Of a stretch of 64,000 bases of DNA, positions 27,003 through 35,564 are shown in pieces. Each line of letters starts with the position of its first letter. Position 1 is the stretch's first letter. The DNA lies in the NCBI RefSeq assembly GCF_016919065.1, contig NZ_JAFFQA010000022.1, forward strand, positions 17,272 to 81,271, given 5' to 3'. The position numbers and the translations under genes are program-made. The stretch is from Desulfobulbus rhabdoformis (GTDB lineage: Bacteria; Desulfobacterota; Desulfobulbia; Desulfobulbales; Desulfobulbaceae). The notes under the pieces were generated by a model. The model searched no databases. It had not been told where the DNA came from and was given only the letters and a program-made list of their open reading frames with translations.

Positions 27003-28670
27003 TTAGACGTCTTCCGGACTGATGGCCGACGGAATATCTTTGAGCATCTCCCAACGCTCGCCTTCCAACCGATAACCAGTCCCGGGACCGGTATAGTTGT
27101 TGGGGTCGTTGACTGCGGAGATAACGTTGAACTGATCATCGAAAATAGCCGAGGTATGGAGGTAGTCACCGCTGACCTTGCCTTTGAGCATATTGAGCAC
27201 GCTCTCGGCCACGTCGCGAAAACCCCGTTTGGCCAGGGCCTGCACCACATCCAGACCGGTGACACCACGGCTCATCATCTCGTCGATGGCGCGCAGGTCT
27301 TCCGGTACGTTGCGATCCGGCATCTCCTTGCTGCCGTGGGCATAGGTGGCGGCCTCAATCTCTGCCTCGGTAATCGCCGGCAGCCGCAGTTCTTCAAAGA
27401 CTGCCTGCAGAGCGCGCACCGCCTTGTTGCGTACCGCGATGACTTCCTCCTCGCTCACCGGTTTCAGGGCCATGTCGGCCTGCAGGTCGCGCTGCAGCAC
27501 CAGCATATCGTCATAGTCGTCGACATCATGGGTGGAGCCGGCGAACATGTTGTCGTAGTTGGGGGAGGCTGAGTAGCCGGAGAAGATGAAGTCGGTTCCA
27601 GGCAGGAACTGCATCAGCATACGTGCGGTGTTGCGAATCGGAGAATGGGTAAAGGTCTGATCGTTACCCGAGGCGACTTCCAGGTCGTTAAGCACGGTGG
27701 CAACGTTTTCCGCCAGGACCGCACGGATACCGGCCGGTACCGCACCCGGCACGCCGATACAGCTGATGGAGCCGTTCTGCAGCCCCTGTACGCCCGCACC
27801 CTTGGTCACCATGATGCAACGGATTTCCAGATAGAGCATGGACTTGCCTTCGGCATAGCCCATCTGGACCTCGGACCCGGTCCCTGAGGTATATCGCATC
27901 TTCAGTCCGCGGGAGGCGTAGGCCGAGGCGAGAAAGGCTTTGGACCAGGGGGTGTCATCCCCGTCGACAAAGACCTGCTCGGTGCCATAGACCGAAACCG
28001 TTTCCGCGTAGTGGGTCAGGCCGCGCATCCCCATGGTCAGTTCCAGGGCTTCTTCCACGGCACACTGGGCCAATACGCCGGGACGTCCGGTCTGGCCGCC
28101 GATCAAAAGGCAGAGGGCATTCATCGGCGCATAGCGACCAACACCGACGGTTGTTTCGATCTCGGCAAATCCCCGCAGGGTGGCTTCGGCCGCATCTGCT
28201 GCCAGCAGAGGAGCACTATCTTTGACGTTGGTGACATGGGCCTGGTTGGCCGGGGCCCGGCGACTGCGCAGTTTCTGCATCGCCATCATCAACTCAACCA
28301 CATTGAGCTGTTTGAGCACATCCACGTACTTGGCCGGGGTCATGCCCACGGAGAGGCGCACGATCTCCTCACGCGGCACGTTGATATCCACCAGCATGCG
28401 GGCGATAGTGAGCGAATCCATGGCCATGACTTCTTCAGCCACATCCGTGACAATGGTATGGGCGGCGATCCAGTCGTCGATCATATCAAATTCTGCACGT
28501 TCACGGCCGTCCATCTCCATGACCTTGCCGTTTTCAATCCGGATCGAAGGACGAGGATCCTGAGGACTGTCCATGGCGATCAAGCCGACTTCCATCCATT
28601 CCTTGATGAAGCCGTCCTGGTTAACAGCCCTCTCTCCGAGGACCTCAAAACGTTTTTGTCGTTTTGCCAT
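27003..28670 (-). CDS. pduC: B12-dependent diol dehydratase large (catalytic) subunit
   Basis: 555 aa, the length of the Klebsiella/Salmonella enzyme (554), and closely similar throughout: NQAHVTNVKD (active-site His region), VSVYGTEQVFVDGDDTPWSK, TSGTGSEVQMGYAEGKSMLY, GLQNGSISCIGVPGAVPAGI, QTFTHSPIRNTARMLMQFLP. TIM-barrel radical enzyme that dehydrates 1,2-propanediol to propionaldehyde (also glycerol or ethanediol). Diol versus glycerol preference cannot be settled by eye, but the PduCDE-like operon order and PduP favour 1,2-propanediol. Not a glycyl-radical enzyme. Confidence 0.97.
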   Translation of the reverse strand: MAKRQKRFEVLGERAVNQDGFIKEWMEVGLIAMDSPQDPRPSIRIENGKVMEMDGRERAEFDMIDDWIAAHTIVTDVAEEVMAMDSLTIARMLVDINVPREEIVRLSVGMTPAKYVDVLKQLNVVELMMAMQKLRSRRAPANQAHVTNVKDSAPLLAADAAEATLRGFAEIETTVGVGRYAPMNALCLLIGGQTGRPGVLAQCAVEEALELTMGMRGLTHYAETVSVYGTEQVFVDGDDTPWSKAFLASAYASRGLKMRYTSGTGSEVQMGYAEGKSMLYLEIRCIMVTKGAGVQGLQNGSISCIGVPGAVPAGIRAVLAENVATVLNDLEVASGNDQTFTHSPIRNTARMLMQFLPGTDFIFSGYSASPNYDNMFAGSTHDVDDYDDMLVLQRDLQADMALKPVSEEEVIAVRNKAVRALQAVFEELRLPAITEAEIEAATYAHGSKEMPDRNVPEDLRAIDEMMSRGVTGLDVVQALAKRGFRDVAESVLNMLKGKVSGDYLHTSAIFDDQFNVISAVNDPNNYTGPGTGYRLEGERWEMLKDIPSAISPEDV

Positions 28671-28681
28671 GAGGATGCCTC

Positions 28682-29494
28682 CTAAATGTAGGGAGTTGTC
28701 AGGCTTTTCGGTTCCTGGCCCCAGGCGCCTAAGAGTTTGTTACCCACATCACGACCGGCGAGAACCGCCTGGCGAACCGCCCCGGAATCACCGGTTACCC
28801 AGATGAAAACCTCGTTGGTCAGGGAGGTGCCATGCGATGGGGAACCATAGCCGACCACCTTGACGTCGGCCGCTTTGACGGCACTGTCGATCATGAGCAT
28901 GCCGACAACCGCCGGAGCACCGAGAATCAAGCCAAAGGCACTGCCTTCCGGAGCGTTGAGTGCGAAGTTGAGACATTTTGAGGCACGGGCCGAGTACTGC
29001 AACTCGGTGTAACCGGCATCGTTGGCATAGACATCGCCAAAGTATTTGGGCAGGGACTCCAGGGTGACCTCAACCGCGCGGCGGGCATCGGAGACATCTT
29101 CTGCCCCAAAGACGATCAGGTTACCGTGACCTGCACCGCCCTTGGTGTCGCGGGGCATCTCCACTCGAATGATTTCGGTGTTGGTCGCCTTGACCGCATC
29201 GTCGGCAGCCATCAGATGGGGACCAGCTCCGGTGCGGCCGCCGATAACGCCGATGGAGCGGTATTTTCGGTCAAATCCCATGATCTCGTGAATATTGGAG
29301 TCCAGGTTGGCAATCACGATACCCATGGTGTCGCCCATGCCGGCACCGACAAATTCCGTGACCTGCACCAGATCCTCAGACAGGGCAGCAGCCGGTTGTT
29401 TCGCTGCAGCCTCTTTGGGGGCAGCCCCTTCGCTGCTGCCAGCAACACGCCGCATAACTTCCTGCATGACCTTTTCAATCAATTGTTCTTCCAC
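28682..29494 (-). CDS. pduB: BMC-T shell protein PduB
   Basis: 270 aa from GTG 29494, chosen because GGAGG lies nine bases upstream and the protein then starts VEEQLIEKVMQEVMRRV, the same kind of N-terminal helix as enteric PduB, which ties cargo to shell. An upstream ATG at 29533 is in frame but has a worse site. Two permuted BMC domains follow (VQVTEFVGAGMGDTMGIVIA; FGLILGAPAVVGMLMIDSAV). Forms trimers with a substrate-gating pore. Confidence 0.93.
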   Translation of the reverse strand: MEEQLIEKVMQEVMRRVAGSSEGAAPKEAAAKQPAAALSEDLVQVTEFVGAGMGDTMGIVIANLDSNIHEIMGFDRKYRSIGVIGGRTGAGPHLMAADDAVKATNTEIIRVEMPRDTKGGAGHGNLIVFGAEDVSDARRAVEVTLESLPKYFGDVYANDAGYTELQYSARASKCLNFALNAPEGSAFGLILGAPAVVGMLMIDSAVKAADVKVVGYGSPSHGTSLTNEVFIWVTGDSGAVRQAVLAGRDVGNKLLGAWGQEPKSLTTPYI

Positions 29495-29551
29495 TTGTGC
29501 GTTCCTCCAGGGGGTATTTTGCATACTTGTCAATGGGTTAAGCGAAGCGAT

Positions 29552-29759
29552 CTCCTGAAGCCGTGAGCATTCATCGGTGCGCCAGCTTCGTTGTCTGTGG
29601 CAGGCCGATTGAAGTAAGCTTTATCGGCTTGTTACGGACAATGAAGATGGTGTGCTGAAGGATGCCCCGCAGGGCGAAGGGTGAGTTTTGTTAAAGTTCT
29701 TTTGCTTAAAAGAGAAGAACCCGTTTACTTCTCACCCGCCGTCACGGCTTCAGGAGTTA
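29552..29759. repeat. Element bounded by inverted CTCCTGAAGCCGTGA ends
   Basis: CTCCTGAAGCCGTGA (29552-29566) faces GTCACGGCTTCAGGAG (about 29744-29759). The left end continues with GCATTCATCGGTGCGCCAG and TTCGTTGTCTGTG, the same block as at 14222-14266. The element fills the pduA-pduB gap and its right end covers the pduA stop codon. No coding frame recognised. It may be a non-autonomous element or processing site that separates pduA message from the rest. Confidence 0.55.
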
Positions 29760-30041
29760 CTCTGCGGCCCCTTTGGGGAGAATGATTTCCACATCGCCGT
29801 GAGGACGGGGAATCACATGTACGGAAACCACCTGGCCGACTTTTTCCGCGGCCGCCGCACCGGCATCGGTGGCGGCTTTCACTGCACCGACATCGCCACG
29901 AACCAGGGCGGTGATCAGGCCGGCGCCTATTTGTTTTTGGCCGATAAGAGTGACGTTGGCAGCCTTAACCATGGCATCGCAGGCCTCGATATTGGCGACC
30001 AGCCCCTTGGTTTCGATCATTCCTAGTGCCTCTTTAATCAT
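29757..30041 (-). CDS. pduA: Hexameric BMC-H shell protein PduA/PduJ
   Basis: 94 aa, canonical: [61 protein letters not shown]. Major facet protein. First gene of the operon with a GGGAGGATCACAG ribosome site before ATG 30041. The only untailed BMC-H here, so it probably makes most of the shell faces. Confidence 0.96.
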   Translation of the reverse strand: MIKEALGMIETKGLVANIEACDAMVKAANVTLIGQKQIGAGLITALVRGDVGAVKAATDAGAAAAEKVGQVVSVHVIPRPHGDVEIILPKGAAE

Positions 30042-30299
30042 CTGTGATCCTCCCTAAGAATCGGTGGTGAAGAAAAGGTGGCAGAGGCTGATCTCGGGCC
30101 ACCTCGGGTGAAGCGGTATAGTTTGGTTGATGAACAGGGGGATATTCGGCAGTTGTATCCTGGCCTCGCAGTGGACGGGGACTCCTGCTTCGACCCTGTT
30201 TCAGCTTGCTTGCATTAAACCGAGTGGCGAAAGGATCAACAATCCCGTGAAAGGAGGATTTCCCGTCCCTCAATCAGGGGGTTCTTGGGTGAGGTGCAA
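30042..30299 (-). promoter_or_regulatory. Probable promoter/leader region of the BMC operon
   Basis: About 260 bases between the membrane-protein terminator and pduA. On the minus strand a TTGATC box followed about 15 bases later by TTTAAT (near 30205-30240) is a possible but weak sigma-70 promoter. No sigma-54 GG-N10-GC element was seen. The binding site of the LuxR regulator at 31646-32284 would be expected here; none could be picked by eye. Confidence 0.4.
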
Positions 30300-30303
30300 A
30301 AAG

Positions 30304-30342
30304 AAATCCCCACACGGACCAGAACGGCCGAGTGGGGTGGGG
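30304..30342 (-). terminator. Intrinsic terminator after the membrane-protein gene
   Basis: On the minus strand CCCCACTCGGCC, a short loop, then GGTCCGTGTGGGG are followed by ATTTCTTTTTG. It sits just downstream of the 30350 stop and isolates that gene from pduA. Confidence 0.75.
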
Positions 30343-30349
30343 GGCTGAT

Positions 30350-31312
30350 TCAGGCGAGATAATTTTTCACCAGATTGAGCAAAAAGGTGCCAACTGCAAT
30401 GGCTGTAGCCGGGGGATCGATATGGTTGCTGCCATGGTTCCAGAACATGCGGGCCATCAGCTCTTGGAGAAAGGCGGCGCCAAGGCCTACCAGGCCTGCG
30501 ACCAGGAGGGAGCCGAAGTGGAGATAGGCCAGGGCGGAGAGGATAGCCATGCAGTGCCAGACCGGAAATTTTTGAATTTCTCCGGTGCCCAGGGTGAGGC
30601 CAGCCAGGCAGATAGCCGCCAGTGCCCAGCCTATAATCAAGGGAACGACAAAGGCACCGGTGGTGGAGATGGTGCCTGCCGCAGCCATCGGATCGAGGAT
30701 GGTTTTACTGCCCATGGCCAGTGCGCCAGAGAAAATACCCACACCAAAGCCGATGACCGCCAATCGTGCGGGGGGAGCCATCCACGGTACCCAGGAGATG
30801 GCATGTTCACCGGTCTTCAGCCAGCCATGAGTCTTGATGGATTCGCGATTGCCCCAGGGCATCTCGCCGTGGCAGATCAGGCGGGCCACAAAACTGACCA
30901 GGACAATGGCCAAGGCAATGCAGTCAAAGGTTTTTATCACGGGAATGGTGACCAGGATCTGGAGCACAACATGGGTGAGAACCGCAGCGAAACCTCCAAC
31001 TAAAAGGACATCCCAGCTTGTTGCCACCAAAGGAGAGAGGATATCCTTCCCCGTGGCCGAGGCCAGGTTTTTACGGATACCGGCGGCGTAACTTGCCGCG
31101 ATTACACCACCGCAAAAGCCGATATGCGGACCGAAAATGGGCCCCAGGCCAACCTGCATGAGCACAAAATCTGAACCTCCTGCAAAGATGATGGCACAAC
31201 CGGCCAGAACAATAAAGCCACAGGCCACAAAGGCCCAGAGGCCGCCCAGGGCCGTTCCCAAGATCCCTCCGGCAAAGCAGATCAGCAAGGTATTGATACT
31301 CCAGGGTTCCAT
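30350..31312 (-). CDS. Polytopic membrane protein upstream of BMC operon, candidate permease
   Basis: 320 aa with about eight or nine hydrophobic segments and few charges. ATG 31312 has GGAGGAG upstream. Gly-rich helices (FAGGILGTALGGLWAFVACG, GPIFGPHIGFCGGVIAASYA) suggest a channel or transporter, but no family could be named. Same strand as, and directly upstream of, pduA, and directly downstream of the LuxR/PocR pair. Possible roles are diol import or export of BMC products. Confidence 0.65.
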   Translation of the reverse strand: MEPWSINTLLICFAGGILGTALGGLWAFVACGFIVLAGCAIIFAGGSDFVLMQVGLGPIFGPHIGFCGGVIAASYAAGIRKNLASATGKDILSPLVATSWDVLLVGGFAAVLTHVVLQILVTIPVIKTFDCIALAIVLVSFVARLICHGEMPWGNRESIKTHGWLKTGEHAISWVPWMAPPARLAVIGFGVGIFSGALAMGSKTILDPMAAAGTISTTGAFVVPLIIGWALAAICLAGLTLGTGEIQKFPVWHCMAILSALAYLHFGSLLVAGLVGLGAAFLQELMARMFWNHGSNHIDPPATAIAVGTFLLNLVKNYLA

Positions 31313-31645
31313 CGTTTCTCCTCCTCTTGTGGTGATGTTGCCTCCCATGCATTCTCGTGTGAGGATCTGCGACAGGAGCGCTGTTGGCAAAAAGCACAAT
31401 CCGGGATACCGGTATTGTGAAGTGTAGGCATGGAATGCTTACAGCGATCGGGGCGGCAGGGAAGATATCGTTCCTGCCGCATCATCACCTTGTAGAACCG
31501 GTGAATCAGAAGGGGAAGGAAGGAGGGTGACCGCGTAAACGGTCGTTATGGTACTGAAAAGGAAGCGTGGCTGACAATCAAGCGAAGGGAGGAAAAAATC
31601 CCCCCTTGACGGGGTAATTTTGAGGGAGAGAGGGGGAGTTATGAT

Positions 31646-32284
31646 TCAGGACTCAATAAGCAGTCCATACCGCATTGCAGCCTGTGACGCTTCAATCCGG
31701 TTTTTCAGCTCCAGCTTTTTATAGATGTTGCGTACGTGGCTTTTCACGGTCTCAACACTTATATACAGGGTCTCCGCGATTTCCTTGTTCCCCATTCCCT
31801 GGGCCAGATGTTTGAGGACATCTTCCTCTCTGCGGGTGAGATCAGGCATGCTGCGCTCTTCCGTTCTGGGGGCTTCCTCCATCGCTAGGTTGACCAGGTA
31901 GGCCGAGATGACCGGAAGATTGTTGTGAACGGAGCGGATGATCTGCTTCAGCTCGTCTATATTGATGGATTTGAGCACATAACCGACCGCGCCTGTACGC
32001 ATGGATTCCTGTATATACTCGGTGTCGTTATAGGATGAAAGCACCAGGACTTTGAGATCTGGCATGGTTTTGCGGAGCATACGAATGGCGGCCAGGCCGG
32101 AGAGACCGGGCATGTCCACGTCCATAAGGACAATGTCCGGAAAGAGTTGGGAGATCGATTCGACAGCAGAAAAACTGTTTTCCGCTTCACCGATAATCTC
32201 CAGATCGTCGGTATCACGGAAACTCAGACGCAGCCCTGCGCGAAACAGAGGATGGTCATCGGCGAGAAAAACGCGAATACTCAT
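31646..32284 (-). CDS. LuxR/NarL-family response regulator
   Basis: 212 aa. Receiver domain with Asp9/Asp10, phospho-acceptor Asp55 (LMDVDMPG) and the conserved Lys (YVLKSI); then a C-terminal HTH of the LuxR type (LTRREEDVLKHLAQGMGNKE to VKSHVRNIYKKL). Likely partner of the PocR-domain kinase at 32760-34436, from which it is split by a MITE-like repeat. A short hairpin CCCCGTCAAGGGG followed by GGATTTTTTCC (about 31600-31622, minus sense) may terminate it. Proposed activator of the BMC operon. Confidence 0.9.
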   Translation of the reverse strand: MSIRVFLADDHPLFRAGLRLSFRDTDDLEIIGEAENSFSAVESISQLFPDIVLMDVDMPGLSGLAAIRMLRKTMPDLKVLVLSSYNDTEYIQESMRTGAVGYVLKSINIDELKQIIRSVHNNLPVISAYLVNLAMEEAPRTEERSMPDLTRREEDVLKHLAQGMGNKEIAETLYISVETVKSHVRNIYKKLELKNRIEASQAAMRYGLLIES

Positions 32285-32316
32285 GGCTTCTCCATCTGGA
32301 CAAAAAACATGACTAG

Positions 32317-32459
32317 AGGGTGTCTTGAATAATTAGATTTTTCAATCAAGGCCAAGGATTGCGCAAAATTTTACCGCAGGCATATATCTGATATTCCGAG
32401 GATAAAATTTTAAGCATGACGCCGGGATTGGCAGAAAAAGCAATTATTCAAGATTCCCT
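32317..32459 (+). mobile_element. MITE-like repeat copy B (between PocR kinase and response regulator)
   Basis: 143 bases from AGGGTGTCTTGAATAATT to AATTATTCAAGATTCCCT. Ends are imperfect inverted repeats of about 30 bases. Internal block (TTTACCGCAGGCATATA) is shared with copies A and C. No coding capacity. Confidence 0.82.
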
Positions 32460-32759
32460 AGACTCTATCCCTCTGGTGATACAGATGGATCACCAGAAAA
32501 AAACGGATACGAGAACGAAATCATGGCCGGCTGGAGGAGAAAAGCATGTCAATTCCCCGAGGCCAGCTGTGACCTGTCAGGGGTACTGCTCATGGAAAAA
32601 GGGAACGACGGGTAGTTGCAACAGGCACGTTGTCCCCCGATCGAGGGAGTGAATCCCTTCGAATCGTTTTCTTATAACCATACCTTGCGCAACTCTGCAA
32701 TGCCTCTTTAGGGGGAGAAAAATACCCCATTTGAGGGAGAAGGCCAGACTCGGGCGATA
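32460..32759. other. Non-coding stretch between PocR kinase and copy B
   Basis: 300 bases downstream of the kinase stop with no recognisable gene on either strand. GGGGGAGAAAAATACCCC followed by TTTGAGGGAGAAGG (32713-32746) shares TTTGAGGGAGA with 31621-31632, just downstream of the response-regulator stop. Confidence 0.35.
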
Positions 32760-34436
32760 CTAAATTGGGAGGACAAAACTAAAACGACACCCTCGATAAC
32801 GCATTGAACTTTCCCTGTTCAGCGGCGTTTTAACCCAGATTGCACCACGATGAGCTTCAACCGCCAATTTGCAGAAAGCAAGCCCCAGGCCCAGTCCTTT
32901 GCGCTCTGATTTGTTGCGCTGTCGAGTGGTAAAGAATTTATCAAAGATATAAGGCGTATCTTCTTCGGGAATGCCAAAACCTTGATCTTCCACGGCGACA
33001 AGAAGATAAAACCGATCAGGATCAATGCGTTGCAGACAGTTTTTGGGGAGGGAAAAGGAGGGGTGAAACAGGGTTTTTCCAAAGAGTCGGTCTTCGGAAA
33101 CCGTGATTGTTCCCATGGCCGGACTGTACTTGACGGCATTTTCCAGCAGGTTGACCATGGTGCGGCGGATTCGATTGAAATCCACCTGAAGGACAGTGGA
33201 TGGAGTGGCTCCCTGACGTTGAAACCGTACCTGCTTTTCCTGGGCAAAAAGATCCACCTGAGCCAGGCTTTCCTGGATTAAGGATTGGAGATTACACTCT
33301 ATTTTTCGCAGGCGGAACTGACCGTTTTCATGACGATAGGTATCAAGAAAATCGGTCACCATACCGTAAAGCTGGTTGCCGGTCTGGAGGGAAAGATCAA
33401 GAATTTCCTTCTGGCTGTTGTTGAGCGAGCCAAGCTGCTCGGCCGCCAGGAGTTCCAGGGCCTTTTGGATGGAGATCATGGGATTTTTCAGGTCATGGGT
33501 CATCATCCCGGTGAGGTCTTCCTTCATCCGTTCGGTTCGTTCTTCCTCGGAGACATCGCGCAGTACTCCTACATACCCGGCATTCTCCTCTTTTTCGGTG
33601 CGTAGGGTGGCAATGGACAGCAGAATCGGCAGAACCTTGTTGCCAAAGCCGCAACGGACCTTGATCTTGAAGTTACCGCGACTTTGGGCGCAGTTGCGCA
33701 GGTTATGCTCCAACTCGTCGACCGAAGCGGTGTCAGCCAGCAGTGAAGCAAAGGGGCGCCCCACCAAATGATTTTTTTCCACCCCGAAAATATCCTTACA
33801 CGCTTCATTAGTGAGGGTGATAATGCCTTCGCTGTTGATGGAAACGATGCCGTCGGTGACACTGTTGATGATCTTATCCAGATAGCGACGGGATCGACGC
33901 AGAAGCTGTTGTTTTTGATAGGCAAGATCGCTGATGGTCTGGGTGACCACATGCATCAACTCGACGATGGACTGAAATCGTTCTAGAGGGATGATGGATA
34001 TCTGAGATACGGCCTCGAGGTACCCCTCCACATCTTTGATGCCGATCAGCCGGGCCCGCTGAGCTGCTACACCGGGATCAAGTGGCTCGGTGAGAATCTG
34101 ACCGCAGAGGATATTGGCAATATGATGATCATCGAGAAAGATGGGAGAGGCGGAGTCAGTCAATCCGGCATTGAGACACTGGTAGATCGTATTGCAGCGG
34201 GTCCGTGCCGATTCATGCCCCCCATAGCTGTCACTCTGGTAGCAGAGTTTCCTGCCTTTATGGGTGGAGCGGCAGAATTTCGAGCAGAGTTTGGTGAAAT
34301 TAAACGGTTTGGTGATCGGGCTGCCGTCCACATTGGTAATAATGGCCGCAATCCCTGTGGCCTTGGAAAAGGTTTCAAGAATGTTTTCCAGCTTATGCTG
34401 TTCGATCAGGTCTAAAAGTGGATAGGCCCGTTTCAT
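32760..34436 (-). CDS. Histidine kinase with PocR sensor domain
   Basis: 558 aa from ATG 34436 (a TTG six codons upstream is possible; neither has a clear ribosome site). N-terminal PocR domain (about 8-170) with its Cys set (Cys51, Cys55, Cys65) and motifs GSPITKPFNFTKLCSKFC and ANILCGQILTEP. Then PAS (about 183-300, SVTDGIVSINSEGIITLTNE), HisKA with His314 (MMTHDLKNP) and HATPase (NLLENAVKYS, GLGLGLAFCKL). No membrane segment, so cytoplasmic. PocR of Salmonella is the AraC-type pdu activator that uses this domain to sense 1,2-propanediol; here the domain is on a kinase. It begins 66 bases after the methyltransferase stop and may share its transcript. Confidence 0.93.
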   Translation of the reverse strand: MKRAYPLLDLIEQHKLENILETFSKATGIAAIITNVDGSPITKPFNFTKLCSKFCRSTHKGRKLCYQSDSYGGHESARTRCNTIYQCLNAGLTDSASPIFLDDHHIANILCGQILTEPLDPGVAAQRARLIGIKDVEGYLEAVSQISIIPLERFQSIVELMHVVTQTISDLAYQKQQLLRRSRRYLDKIINSVTDGIVSINSEGIITLTNEACKDIFGVEKNHLVGRPFASLLADTASVDELEHNLRNCAQSRGNFKIKVRCGFGNKVLPILLSIATLRTEKEENAGYVGVLRDVSEEERTERMKEDLTGMMTHDLKNPMISIQKALELLAAEQLGSLNNSQKEILDLSLQTGNQLYGMVTDFLDTYRHENGQFRLRKIECNLQSLIQESLAQVDLFAQEKQVRFQRQGATPSTVLQVDFNRIRRTMVNLLENAVKYSPAMGTITVSEDRLFGKTLFHPSFSLPKNCLQRIDPDRFYLLVAVEDQGFGIPEEDTPYIFDKFFTTRQRNKSERKGLGLGLAFCKLAVEAHRGAIWVKTPLNRESSMRYRGCRFSFVLPI

Positions 34437-34502
34437 GAGCAGTGGCGTCAGCAATGATTCAGAAGGGGGGCTGAACCTGTCCCATGACGCAAGATCGAGG
34501 GT

Positions 34503-35564
34503 TCATGGAAGCGTAACAGGGAGCCCGGATTCGCTGCGGGCCAAGCATAACAGGGTGGAGCCCGAAGCAAGACGATGGACAGTGTGGGCACAAAAACCGT
34601 AATTTGCCGCCATGTCAACACATTCCTGCACTCGGTAGGTACGGCCGTTGTAGGTGTTGAGCATCATATGCAGATCATAGAGCGCGTCCCGCCAGCTGCA
34701 GTCGCTGAAAAAATCATGGATCAGCAACCGGCCTGTCGCGGTTGTTTTTCGGGCTGCCAGCCCAATGATGCGGGTGGTTTCCTCAGGCCCCTGACAGTGA
34801 ATGAGGTTGGAGAGGAGCGTCAGGTCGCACGATTTATCGTTGATTGCGTCCAGCTCTCGGTCATTTTCCGCCAGCACATTACACCGCCAGGGCGTTACGC
34901 GTGAGGCAAAAGGGGCGAGACGTTCCTGGAGAGCACGCTCCACCACCTGAGCGAGATCGCAGAAGATCGCAGACCAGGTGGGATTTCGAGTAAGGAAGGT
35001 TGCCAGGTGAGCCCCGGAACCACCACCGAGATCAAGGATTGTACCCTGTGTCGGCAAAGGGCCAAGAGCTGTAAACAGTTCTTCTGCACGCTGATTGGCC
35101 GCTTCATCCATGGCACCGAGATAACGGGAAAAAGCCTGCTGGATTTCCTCTTCGTTTTTGTCTTCCGTGGCGTAGACCCGATGCCCGGCCGTAAGGGTTG
35201 CTTCCAGTTGTTGCCAGGATTGGAGTAATTGGCGCTCAAAGCAGAGGGTGTTGCCCTGGTAATTCGGCGTGTCGGGAGTGAAAAATTTTTGGCTGAAGCT
35301 GCCGGGAAGGTAACGATCCTCCTTTTTTTCGATAAGCTCCAGGCGACAGAGGCAGTCAAGAAAACGCTGGCCAAAGGCGGCATCCCAACCAAGCCGGGAG
35401 CAAATCTGAGGGGACGTTTTCCCTTGAGGACCAAGCAGACCGACCAGGCCGATTTTTTCCACCAGCATGAGCAAAAGGCCGATACGGTAGCCGGTGAGCA
35501 GATCGGAAAACTGAAGAAAAGAAGCCCCCGAAAAGGGGCTTTGCTCAGAATTAATCTGGATCAT
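34503..35564 (-). CDS. bzaC: SAM-dependent O-methyltransferase, BzaC-like
   Basis: 353 aa. N-terminal dimerisation winged helix (about 15-95) and a class I SAM domain with LDLGGGSGAH (177-186), the layout of acetylserotonin/caffeate-type O-methyltransferases. Start ATG overlaps the cobT stop as ATGA, so the two are translationally coupled. BzaC methylates 5-hydroxybenzimidazole to 5-methoxybenzimidazole in Eubacterium limosum; its position after bzaF/thiC and cobT under a cobalamin riboswitch strongly suggests the same job. Sequence alone only supports a small-molecule O-methyltransferase. Confidence 0.72.
   Translation of the reverse strand: MIQINSEQSPFSGASFLQFSDLLTGYRIGLLLMLVEKIGLVGLLGPQGKTSPQICSRLGWDAAFGQRFLDCLCRLELIEKKEDRYLPGSFSQKFFTPDTPNYQGNTLCFERQLLQSWQQLEATLTAGHRVYATEDKNEEEIQQAFSRYLGAMDEAANQRAEELFTALGPLPTQGTILDLGGGSGAHLATFLTRNPTWSAIFCDLAQVVERALQERLAPFASRVTPWRCNVLAENDRELDAINDKSCDLTLLSNLIHCQGPEETTRIIGLAARKTTATGRLLIHDFFSDCSWRDALYDLHMMLNTYNGRTYRVQECVDMAANYGFCAHTVHRLASGSTLLCLARSESGLPVTLP

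Noticed and set aside
14607..30041. Choline (cutC) or ethanolamine (eutBC) microcompartment
   Set aside because: No glycyl radical enzyme, activase or ethanolamine ammonia-lyase genes are present; the signature enzyme is PduCDE.
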